A DNA stretch of 30,684 nt, taken from positions 1-30,684 of the forward strand of contig NZ_CAJJWO010000061.1 of NCBI RefSeq assembly GCF_905196875.1, in the 5' to 3' direction. Within the stretch, counting starts at the first letter, position 1, and the number at the start of each line of letters is the position of its first letter. A program made the translations under genes and the position numbers. The notes under the pieces were generated by a model, which saw nothing but the letters and a program-made list of their open reading frames with translations, did no database searches and was not told where the DNA came from. Below, in pieces: positions 8,242 through 15,520 of the stretch. The stretch comes from an uncultured Parabacteroides sp. Its GTDB lineage: Bacteria; Bacteroidota; Bacteroidia; Bacteroidales; Tannerellaceae.

Positions 8242-8460
8242 ATGAACAGAGAAATCACAGATAAAAACCTTTATTTGTTGTTACCTTCCAAAGTAAGCCT
8301 TTTAGCACAGATGTATGTAAAAGAACATGGAGGTTCAATAATAGAAGCTATACAAAAATTTTATCATTCTAATACTTACAAAGCTTTGGAAAAAGAAAGT
8401 TCTAAACTGTGGCATTATGGTGCAGTGGCTTTATATGAGGAATTTATGGATAAAAAATAA
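8242..8460 (+). CDS. Small protein, third member of the DUF3990 cassette
   Basis: This 72-residue protein starts 1 nt after the DUF3990 stop codon and is preceded by AAGGAGG. It has a predicted helical core (SLLAQMYVKEHGGSIIEAIQ) and a segment FYHSNTYKALEKESSKLWH that I associate with small proteins neighbouring DUF3990 genes. No signal peptide or membrane segment is visible. It may be an antitoxin-like partner. All three genes are more AT-rich than the neighbouring kinase gene, suggesting acquisition as a unit. Confidence 0.7.
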   Translation: MNREITDKNLYLLLPSKVSLLAQMYVKEHGGSIIEAIQKFYHSNTYKALEKESSKLWHYGAVALYEEFMDKK

Positions 8461-8491
8461 GTAAAACATGCTTTCTGGTAAAAATATTATG

Positions 8492-8708
8492 TACTTTTGC
8501 CGCATGTTAAACAAACAATTTAAATCGGATTTGGTGTAGTAAACAATCTGTATTCCTTGTACAGGTTGTCCTTTCGTTTATTCTCGGGTAATTCTACTCG
8601 GGTGTAATTTCTATTGTATTAAGTAAACATTTATCAGTGTACAATAATGAGAGTATTGTTATGCTTTCATGGTATACTATGTACATTTATATATAAATAT
8701 ATAAGAAA
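8492..8708 (+). promoter_or_regulatory. -7 box and long leader of the methyltransferase-rsgA operon
   Basis: TACTTTTG at 8492-8499 fits the -7 consensus. The ATG is 217 nt away at 8709, so if this promoter is used the leader is about 200 nt. The leader is AT-rich and has CTCGGGT repeated in close succession near 8583-8601. I recognise no riboswitch. A second promoter nearer the gene is possible. Confidence 0.4.
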
Positions 8709-9488
8709 ATGAGTAACGAAAATAAAACAATTCACGAATTCGATTTAAACCTTATCTGCGAATATTTTTTAAATACAGAACGTCAGGGACCCGGAAGTCC
8801 TGAAGTGACGCGTAAAGCACTGAGCTTTATTGATAATCTGACCGATCAATCCCTTATTGCCGATTTGGGTTGTGGTACAGGCGGTCAGACAATGGTTCTG
8901 GCACAACATGCACCGGGACATATTACAGGTCTCGACTTTTTCCCGAAGTTCATCGACCGGTTCAATAGTAATGCCGGAGAGCTGAATCTTCAGGATAGAG
9001 TGAAGGGTATCGTCGGTTCGATGGATGACCTTCCATTCGGAGAGGAAGAGTTGGACCTGATCTGGTCGGAAGGAGCTATCTATAATATCGGTTTTGAACG
9101 CGGACTGAATGAGTGGCGTAAATACCTGAAACCAGGAGGATATATCGCTGTCTCCGAAAGCGCATGGTTTACCGAGGAACGTCCGGCAGAGATTCATGAT
9201 TTTTGGATGGAGTCATATCCGGAAATAGATACGATTCCTCATCAGGTAGCCCAGATACAGAAAGCCGGATATCTTCCTGTCGCTTCCTTTATTTTGCCTG
9301 AAACATGCTGGACAAAGTATTATTTTGCACCATTGGCTAAGGCTCGGGAAAAGTTTCTTGCAAAATATCCGGGAAATAAATCCGCCGAAGAACTTGTCGT
9401 GATGTCATATCATGAAGAAGAATTATACCGCAAGTATAAAGAGTTTTACGGCTATGTATTTTATATCGCAAAAAAGGTAACACAATGA
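8709..9488 (+). CDS. Class I SAM-dependent methyltransferase
   Basis: This 259-residue protein has motif I ADLGCGTGG (51-59), the acidic end of strand 2 in TGLDFFPKF, an SMDDLPF motif II region and a DLIWSEGAIYNIGF segment. A C-terminal half with many aromatic residues may form the substrate pocket. Similar Bacteroides proteins are annotated only as putative methyltransferases. The gene overlaps the rsgA start by 4 nt (ATGA, 9485-9488), so translation is coupled, and a link to ribosome assembly or rRNA is suggested by this neighbour alone. A small-molecule substrate remains equally possible. Confidence 0.88.
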   Translation: MSNENKTIHEFDLNLICEYFLNTERQGPGSPEVTRKALSFIDNLTDQSLIADLGCGTGGQTMVLAQHAPGHITGLDFFPKFIDRFNSNAGELNLQDRVKGIVGSMDDLPFGEEELDLIWSEGAIYNIGFERGLNEWRKYLKPGGYIAVSESAWFTEERPAEIHDFWMESYPEIDTIPHQVAQIQKAGYLPVASFILPETCWTKYYFAPLAKAREKFLAKYPGNKSAEELVVMSYHEEELYRKYKEFYGYVFYIAKKVTQ

Positions 9489-10540
9489 TTAATTTGAATA
9501 AGTATGGTTGGAACGACAGATTGGACCAACTAAAACAAGAATCTACATATAAAACATTGTCTCACGGACGGATAGCTATCGTGCATCGTACCTGCTACGA
9601 AGTTGTTTCCGAAAACGGACTGTTTCAATGTGAGTTAACGGGAAGTATGATGTATGGAAGATCGGACTTTGAACTACCTTGTACAGGTGATTGGGTACTA
9701 TTTCAACCATTCGACGATAGCAAAGGAATTATTGTCGATATGTTGCCCCGTGAACGGACATTATACCGTAAGAAAAATGGAACGGTAGCCGAAAAACAGG
9801 CGATTGCTTCGTATGTGGATAAGGCGTTTATTGTGCAGGGTCTCGATGATAATTTCAATATTCGCAGGGTCGAACGCTTCATGGTTCAGATATTGGAAGA
9901 AAGCATCGATCCGGTATTGATACTTAATAAATCCGATTTGTCTTTTGATAAACAAGAAACAGAGGAGGCTATTAAACACCTTGCCTGCAAGATGCCGGTG
10001 TTCTTCACAAGTATCCATCATCCTGAAACGGTTTCCCAGTTACGGGAATCTATATCGGAAGGCGAAACAGTTGTCTTTGTCGGTTCCTCGGGGGTAGGGA
10101 AGAGTTCGCTGGTCAATGCACTCTGTGAAAGATCGGTGCTGTTGACTTCCGACATTAGCCAGTCCACCGGAAAAGGACGGCACACTTCCACCCGCCGGGA
10201 AATGGTCTTGATGGACGGTTCAGGTGTTTTGATCGACACTCCGGGTATCCGGGAGTTCGGACTGGCGGTAGATAATCCCGATTCACTTGCCGAAATGCTG
10301 GAAATTTCCAACTACGCAGAATCGTGTCGCTTCAAGGATTGTACACATACCAATGAACCCGGCTGTGCTGTTCTTGAAGCTGTAGCAGAAGGTTTGCTAG
10401 ACACCAAAGTGTATGAAAGCTATCTGAAACTTAAGCGGGAGGCCTGGCATTTCTCCGCTTCCGAGCATGAGAAACGTAAAAAGGATAAATCCCTTTCAAA
10501 GCTCGTCGACGAAGTGAAGAAGCGCAAGGCAAATTCTTGA
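9485..10540 (+). CDS. rsgA: Ribosome small subunit-dependent GTPase A (RsgA/YloQ)
   Basis: This 351-residue circularly permuted GTPase has an N-terminal OB-fold (about 25-95). G4 NKSD (148-151) precedes G1 GSSGVGKSS (200-208) and G3 DTPG (251-254), the permuted order that defines the family. A zinc knuckle with C281, C286, H288 and C294 (CRFKDCTHTNEPGC) follows. RsgA acts late in 30S maturation, releasing assembly factors on GTP hydrolysis. It is slightly longer than the usual 290-320 residues because of a basic C-terminal tail (about 320-351, many Lys). It may be a second paralog beside a housekeeping copy elsewhere, which this window cannot show. Confidence 0.93.
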   Translation: MINLNKYGWNDRLDQLKQESTYKTLSHGRIAIVHRTCYEVVSENGLFQCELTGSMMYGRSDFELPCTGDWVLFQPFDDSKGIIVDMLPRERTLYRKKNGTVAEKQAIASYVDKAFIVQGLDDNFNIRRVERFMVQILEESIDPVLILNKSDLSFDKQETEEAIKHLACKMPVFFTSIHHPETVSQLRESISEGETVVFVGSSGVGKSSLVNALCERSVLLTSDISQSTGKGRHTSTRREMVLMDGSGVLIDTPGIREFGLAVDNPDSLAEMLEISNYAESCRFKDCTHTNEPGCAVLEAVAEGLLDTKVYESYLKLKREAWHFSASEHEKRKKDKSLSKLVDEVKKRKANS

Positions 10541-10553
10541 CTTCTATTTATAT

Positions 10554-10597
10554 GGTGCAGGTTTCCAAGGATTCCTGCACCGTATTATATTATTTTT
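10554..10597 (+). terminator. Rho-independent terminator after rsgA
   Basis: GGTGCAGG at 10554-10561 pairs perfectly with CCTGCACC at 10574-10581, with further pairing possible inside the loop, followed by a T-rich run to about 10597. It begins 13 nt past the rsgA stop codon. Confidence 0.85.
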
Positions 10598-10713
10598 TAG
10601 ACATACAAACTTTAGGGTAGAATGGTTTTTGTTTTGTGTATAAAATAAAAATGGATAATATTTGTATTCAATTATTATAATGTGTATTCTGGGTTTTCGT
10701 TGTATACTGGATT

Positions 10714-11307
10714 TTATTGGGGATAATAGTATTTTCCGATTCCGCCGAATCCAGTTATTATTTTATTTTCTTTCGTTTTATTGATAAAGTTGCTTAGTCG
10801 TTTTTCAAATTCTTCAGGCCGTTTCCTGGCTGCTTCAATGTATGCAATCCGGATACGTTTATATGGGTCGGAGAAGAGTAGGTAGTTTTTCCATGCTATT
10901 TTATCCTCTTTCAATCTGTCGATTATATCGTTTGGAAAAATAAAAGGGTCAGACAGAACAGTTCGTATTTTATCCTCAAATTTAGGGTGTATCATTTTAT
11001 TTTCTAATAACCATTTAAGTCGTTCTTTGTTGGCTTGAGAGTATGTGCTTTTAGGGTTTCTAGGCGTGAAGCGCTGAATTTTATGTTCTTTGTCAAGCGA
11101 TTTTATCGTACTGTCGATCCATTCGAAACAAAGGGCTTCTTCAACGGCATCATTGTATATAATGCTTTTTTTGCCTGATGATTTCTGGGGAAAGACAAAC
11201 CAAATTTCATCTTTGATTTCAAAGTTATCTGCTAGCCACTTTCTCCAATCTTCCCGATTTTCAAAGTACATTATATTATCTTCTGTTGTCATAATGGTTG
11301 TTTTCAT
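10714..11307 (-). CDS. YdeI/OmpD-associated family protein
   Basis: This 197-residue protein has the YdeI/OmpD-associated pattern: an N-terminal FENREDWRKWLADNF, a DAVEEALCFEWIDSTIKSLD segment and the typical RFTPRNPKSTYSQANKERL motif (about 79-97), then a C-terminal DPYKRIRIAYIEAARKRPEEF region. The biochemical role is unresolved; some relatives are annotated as bacteriocin-protection proteins. In-frame starts also exist at 11292 and 11271; the one at 11271 would begin exactly at the conserved domain. The gene points away from mgtA, and the inverted repeats at 11421-11530 lie between them. Confidence 0.85.
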   Translation of the reverse strand: MKTTIMTTEDNIMYFENREDWRKWLADNFEIKDEIWFVFPQKSSGKKSIIYNDAVEEALCFEWIDSTIKSLDKEHKIQRFTPRNPKSTYSQANKERLKWLLENKMIHPKFEDKIRTVLSDPFIFPNDIIDRLKEDKIAWKNYLLFSDPYKRIRIAYIEAARKRPEEFEKRLSNFINKTKENKIITGFGGIGKYYYPQ

Positions 11308-11420
11308 TTTGGGGGTAGCTTAGTCCCCATTGTACTCTTTGTCATTCATGCAATATATTCTTTTTCTGTGACCAGGTAATCTCTTGTCCATAATCGTTTA
11401 CGTTTTATGCAAAAATAGTG

Positions 11421-11490
11421 GAAAATATTCAGGTAGACTTGAAAAAACACTCTTTTTTGAGGGGATTTTCAAGTCCACCTGAATATTTTC
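11421..11490. repeat. Long inverted repeat (25-bp arms) upstream of mgtA
   Basis: The arm at 11421-11445 is complementary to 11466-11490 at 24 of 25 positions, with a single A-C mismatch. The 20-nt spacer contains a nested CTC-TTTTTT-GAG stem. The whole 70-bp element could extrude as a cruciform or form a hairpin in RNA from either strand. It lies between two divergent genes. A pair of promoter-proximal terminators, a recombinase site or a dispersed mobile palindrome are all possible. Confidence 0.85.
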
Positions 11491-11530
11491 ATTTTGCAGA
11501 GTCGGTAAAAGTAGAAGTAAACTGCAAAAT
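11491..11530. repeat. Second inverted repeat, ATTTTGCAG arms
   Basis: ATTTTGCAG at 11491-11499 and CTGCAAAAT at 11522-11530 are perfect complements separated by 22 nt. The left arm abuts the 25-bp inverted repeat and the right arm abuts the heptamer array. It could be a dimeric regulator site with widely spaced half-sites. Confidence 0.65.
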
Positions 11531-11599
11531 TCTAATGGTTCTCTAATACCCTTCTAATTGTTCTCTAACGGCTTGTCTGGCCAGGTGTCTCTACTTTTG
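11530..11599 (+). promoter_or_regulatory. Four heptamers at 11-bp steps plus mgtA promoter
   Basis: The heptamer YTCTAAY occurs at 11530 (TTCTAAT), 11541 (CTCTAAT), 11552 (TTCTAAT) and 11563 (CTCTAAC), exactly 11 bp apart, in direct orientation. Direct repeats at 11-bp pitch are the classical binding pattern of OmpR/PhoB response regulators. The array ends 3 nt before a weak -33 TTG (11573-11575), and a good -7 box TACTTTTG follows at 11592-11599. The 16-nt spacer is short for Bacteroidetes, as expected for an activator-dependent promoter. The predicted leader before the ATG is about 80 nt. Confidence 0.7.
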
Positions 11600-11642
11600 C
11601 GCTGTCAAAAAGAGAGACATAAAACGAATACCAAACCGGAGA

Positions 11643-11665
11643 CTTCCTGCTTTGGGAGCAGGGAG
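11643..11665 (+). other. Leader hairpin just upstream of the mgtA start
   Basis: CTTCCTGC at 11643-11650 pairs with GCAGGGAG at 11658-11665 (one G-T pair) around a 7-nt loop. It ends 20 nt before the start codon. It might affect translation. I do not see the conserved blocks of an M-box magnesium riboswitch. Confidence 0.5.
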
Positions 11666-11685
11666 CTTCACAAAAAAGAGTTATC

Positions 11686-14340
11686 ATGTGGATCAGAAGA
11701 AAGAAAAGAAAGAACAACAACTCAATCTCTTTCAACAGCGAACGGGTGTTCCTGGCTGCTACCCAACCACTGAAATCAGTGTTCAGTTATTTCGATACTT
11801 CGCGTCTGGGACTGACGGAAGGAGAAGTTACAGACCGTTTACGTTTCCATGGGCCTAATGAAATCGTACGCGAGAAACGCGACCGTTGGCTGATCATGTT
11901 TATTAAAACCTTTATCAATCCTTTTATCGGAATCTTGATGGCATTGGCGGTTATTTCACTGGTAATCGATGTTTTGATGGCCGCCCCGGAAGAAAGGGAG
12001 TGGGTGACCGTTATCGTTATTACGGCGATGGTGATGTTGAGTGCTATCCTTCGTTTCGTGCAGGAATGGAAATCGGGTAGGGCTTCGGATGCTTTGAAAC
12101 GGATGGTGAAGAATACGGCTACCGTCTACCGCCTGGGTGCAAAAGACGGGCAGGAGGTGAATATCGCTGAACTCGTACCGGGGGATATCGTTTACCTGGC
12201 TGCCGGTGATATGGTGCCTGCCGATATCCGTATCGTGGAGTCTAAGGATCTGTTTGTCAGTCAGTCGTCGTTGACGGGCGAGTCGGATGCCATAGAGAAA
12301 AGGGCGGAACTGGGGAACAGGACACACCGTACGGGCAGTGTGGTCGAACTGGATGATATTTGCTTTATGGGGTCGAATGTGGTGAGCGGATCGGCGATAG
12401 GCGTGGTGTTTGCTACCGGGCGTTCTACTTATTTGGGGACGATTGCCAAAAGCCTGACGGGGGTGCGGGCGCAGACGAGTTTTGACCGGGGAATCAATAA
12501 GGTGAGTTTGTTGCTGATACGGTTTATGCTGGTGATGGTTCCGTTTGTGTTCCTGATTAACGGGTTGAGTAAAGGAGACTGGTTCGACGCTTTTCTGTTT
12601 GCCGTATCCGTTGCTGTCGGACTTACGCCGGAGATGCTGCCAATGATCGTTACCTCCAATCTGGCGAAAGGGGCTGTCAGCATGTCGCGCCGCAAGACGA
12701 TCGTGAAGAATCTGAATGCGATACAGAGTTTCGGGGCGATGAATATTCTTTGTACGGATAAGACGGGGACGTTGACACGTGATAAGATCGTGTTGGAAAA
12801 ATATCTCAACGTACATGGGGACGACGATCTGCGTGTGTTGCGGCATGCTTATTTCAACAGTTATTTCCAGACCGGGTTGAAGAACCTGATGGATAAGGCG
12901 ATCCTTTCGCATGCGAAGGAACTGGATTTTGAGCATCTGGGTGATAAATACAGGAAAGTGGACGAGATTCCGTTCGACTTTACCCGTCGTCGCATGTCGG
13001 TGATCGTGGAAGATAATGACGGTAAGCGGCAGATCATCACCAAAGGAGCGATCGAGGAAATGATGCAGATCTGTTCATATGTGGAATATAACGGTGAAGT
13101 ATGCCCGATGACAGACGAACTGAAGCAGATTGCTTTGGCGATAAGCGGGCGGATGAACCGTGACGGTATGCGTGTGCTGGCAGTTGCCCAGAAGAGTTGG
13201 ATAGAAAAGGAGCTGGATTTCTCGGTGGAGGATGAAATGGATATGGTGCTGATCGGTTATCTGGCTTTCCTCGATCCTCCTAAATCGTCGGCTGCCGGTG
13301 CGATTCGCCAGCTGCATGAGCATGGTGTGGAGGTGAAGGTGTTGTCCGGTGATAATGAAGCTGTGGTGAAAGCGGTCTGCCGCCAGGTCGGTGTGGATAT
13401 TACGCATACGTTGCAGGGGCCGGAGATCGAAAAGATGACGGATGAGGAACTGGTGAAGGAGCTGCAACATACGACGGTTTATTCGAAACTGACCCCGATG
13501 CAGAAAACACGTATTATCACGTTACTGCAACAGGGTGGGAATACGGTCGGTTTCCTGGGGGACGGGATCAACGATGCGTCGGCCTTGCGTCAGTCGGATA
13601 TCGGGATTTCAGTGGATACGGCGGTCGATATTGCCAAGGAGAGTGCTGATATCATTCTGTTGGAAAAGGATTTGATGGTGCTGGAACAAGGTGTTCTCGA
13701 AGGGCGTAAGATATTCGGCAATATTATGAAGTATATTAAGATGACGGCGAGTTCAAATTTCGGTAATATGTTCAGTGTGTTGGCGGCAAGTGCTTTCCTT
13801 CCTTTCCTGCCGATGCTTCCGATTCATTTGTTGGTACAGAACTTGTTGTATGATGTTTCGCAAACGACGATACCGTTTGACAAGGTCGACCGTGAATACC
13901 TACTGAGGCCGCGTAAGTGGGATGCCTCTGATCTGAGCCGTTTCATGATCTGTATCGGGCCGATCAGTTCGATATTCGATATCACGACTTATCTGTTGAT
14001 GTGGTATGTGTTCGGGTGTACTTCGCCGGAGCATCAGGCTTTGTTTCAGAGCGGTTGGTTCGTGGAAGGGCTGCTTTCGCAGACATTGATCGTGCATATG
14101 ATCCGTACACGGAAGATTCCGTTTATACAGAGCCGTGCTTCATGGCCGGTATTACTCACCACTTTTGCGATCATGGCGATTGGTATCATTCTGCCGTTTA
14201 CAGGGATAGGTGCGTCTATCGGGCTTGTACCGCTGCCGCTTAGTTATTTTCCCTGGCTGCTTGCTACTTTACTTGGATATTGTATGTTGACTCAATTCGT
14301 AAAACAATGGTACGTAAAACGATTTACACGCTGGTTGTAA
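11686..14340 (+). CDS. mgtA: Magnesium-translocating P-type ATPase MgtA
   Basis: This 884-residue P3B-type ATPase imports Mg2+ across the inner membrane using ATP. It has a basic N-terminus, two N-terminal membrane helices (about 68-122), the actuator motif LTGES (196-200), the TM4 segment VGLTPEMLPMIV (311-322), the phosphorylation site D358 in CTDKTGT, the nucleotide domain, the GDGIND hinge motif (about 625-630), and six C-terminal helices ending at about 880. VGLTPEMLPMIVTSNLAKGA is characteristic of MgtA/MgtB. Length is normal for the family (about 880-900). The upstream operator and short leader suggest control by a two-component regulator, plausibly in response to low Mg2+ or envelope stress. 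The porin gene begins inside its 3' end. Confidence 0.95.
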   Translation: MWIRRKKRKNNNSISFNSERVFLAATQPLKSVFSYFDTSRLGLTEGEVTDRLRFHGPNEIVREKRDRWLIMFIKTFINPFIGILMALAVISLVIDVLMAAPEEREWVTVIVITAMVMLSAILRFVQEWKSGRASDALKRMVKNTATVYRLGAKDGQEVNIAELVPGDIVYLAAGDMVPADIRIVESKDLFVSQSSLTGESDAIEKRAELGNRTHRTGSVVELDDICFMGSNVVSGSAIGVVFATGRSTYLGTIAKSLTGVRAQTSFDRGINKVSLLLIRFMLVMVPFVFLINGLSKGDWFDAFLFAVSVAVGLTPEMLPMIVTSNLAKGAVSMSRRKTIVKNLNAIQSFGAMNILCTDKTGTLTRDKIVLEKYLNVHGDDDLRVLRHAYFNSYFQTGLKNLMDKAILSHAKELDFEHLGDKYRKVDEIPFDFTRRRMSVIVEDNDGKRQIITKGAIEEMMQICSYVEYNGEVCPMTDELKQIALAISGRMNRDGMRVLAVAQKSWIEKELDFSVEDEMDMVLIGYLAFLDPPKSSAAGAIRQLHEHGVEVKVLSGDNEAVVKAVCRQVGVDITHTLQGPEIEKMTDEELVKELQHTTVYSKLTPMQKTRIITLLQQGGNTVGFLGDGINDASALRQSDIGISVDTAVDIAKESADIILLEKDLMVLEQGVLEGRKIFGNIMKYIKMTASSNFGNMFSVLAASAFLPFLPMLPIHLLVQNLLYDVSQTTIPFDKVDREYLLRPRKWDASDLSRFMICIGPISSIFDITTYLLMWYVFGCTSPEHQALFQSGWFVEGLLSQTLIVHMIRTRKIPFIQSRASWPVLLTTFAIMAIGIILPFTGIGASIGLVPLPLSYFPWLLATLLGYCMLTQFVKQWYVKRFTRWL

Positions 14341-15443
14341 TAGTGTTGCAGATGGGTGAGGAGAAAGTGGTTTTTGCCCGGGAGAAGCCGGGAGTATCCG
14401 TTCAGTACACAACTGAGCTACAGTCGGATTTCGGCAGGCGGTTGAATTGGGTGAATCTTCTTTCTCTTCGTGCTACGGTACCGATGGAATGGCTGGGGCT
14501 ATGGGGTAACGGGAAGTTGGAGGTTCAGACGATTTCTGTCTACAAGACCTCCTGTGAACGGATTGCCGGAGATAGGCAGGTCTTTTCGAATATAGAAGAG
14601 GACAATCTGCCTTTCAGCCCTTTTATCCTGGGGTATTCCCAACTGATAGGAAAGGTGCTTCTGTTCGGGGGATTGCGGAATGTGAACGAGGATTATTTCA
14701 CGGCTCCGTATGCCTCCTTGTTTACGAACAGTTCTTGTGGGATCTATCCGACTTTGTCGGCCAATTACATACTGGCGAACTATCCTTTGTCCGCTGTCTG
14801 CTTGCATCTGGAATATCAGATAAATGAGGAGATCGGGATAAAGAACAGTCTGTATAACGGGAAGGCTTATCTCCCTTTTAAGCGGGGAAGTTCGGTATTT
14901 ACCGTTGCACCGCACCGGGATGGCTTACTTGATATGGCGGAAATGAGTTATACTACAAACAACAGTTATCATGGTACTTATAATATGGGCATTGTTGTAC
15001 ATGGCGGCAATCGTTTCAGTGATGCGTCTGACTATCGTCTGCCGTCGGAACAGGCGCAAGCGCAGACGGAAATGTCGTCGGCAAAACATTGGCGGGTGAA
15101 TTATGCCTGCTGGCTTTCTGCAGAACAGGTGTGTTGGCGTTCGGGGCGTTATTCGGCGGGAGTGTTGGGACAGTATTCTTTTGCTCCATCCGGTCGCAAT
15201 GACTGTCGGCGCTATATAGCTGCCGGGGGTGTTTTCGAAGGAATACTTTCTGCTTCACGGGATGATGCTTTAGGCGTGATCTTTTCGCAGGCTTCTTTCT
15301 CCGATGTCCAGGAGAGGACTTTGGAAATAACATGGAATTATACGGTGTCGGATCATTTTACTGTGCAACCTGCATTTCACTTTATACGGACTGGAAATGA
15401 GAGGTATAATATTGCTATGTTGAGGGTGGTGGTGAGTTATTAG
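14307..15443 (+). CDS. OprB-type carbohydrate porin family outer membrane protein
   Basis: This 378-residue protein begins at the ATG at 14307, inside mgtA, giving MVRKTIYTLVVIVLQMGEEK and a cleavable signal peptide ending near VVFA (about residues 20-24). An alternative start at 14280 would add nine residues. The mature part is rich in alternating aromatic and polar strands and ends WNYTVSDHFTVQPAFHFIRT... with terminal Tyr (VVVSY), as expected for an outer membrane beta-barrel. It resembles the OprB carbohydrate-selective porin family. The 34-nt overlap with mgtA implies translational coupling, so the barrel may supply Mg2+ or a Mg2+-bound solute to the periplasm. That substrate is inference. 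Confidence 0.75.
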   Translation: MVRKTIYTLVVIVLQMGEEKVVFAREKPGVSVQYTTELQSDFGRRLNWVNLLSLRATVPMEWLGLWGNGKLEVQTISVYKTSCERIAGDRQVFSNIEEDNLPFSPFILGYSQLIGKVLLFGGLRNVNEDYFTAPYASLFTNSSCGIYPTLSANYILANYPLSAVCLHLEYQINEEIGIKNSLYNGKAYLPFKRGSSVFTVAPHRDGLLDMAEMSYTTNNSYHGTYNMGIVVHGGNRFSDASDYRLPSEQAQAQTEMSSAKHWRVNYACWLSAEQVCWRSGRYSAGVLGQYSFAPSGRNDCRRYIAAGGVFEGILSASRDDALGVIFSQASFSDVQERTLEITWNYTVSDHFTVQPAFHFIRTGNERYNIAMLRVVVSY

Positions 15444-15520
15444 CTTATAAATTCCAGGGGGTACAGGAACTTTCTCGTTATGGCCGTTGTTTTATTACTG
15501 ATGAATAAAAGAGTTAGTAT

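Noticed and set aside
11600..11685. M-box magnesium riboswitch in the mgtA leader
   Set aside because: The leader is only about 80 nt and lacks the conserved M-box blocks; only one short hairpin is visible.
11956..12936. Minus-strand open frame of 326 codons inside mgtA
   Set aside because: It is antisense to the conserved ATPase domains and its product is His/Arg-rich in the way typical of a shadow frame.
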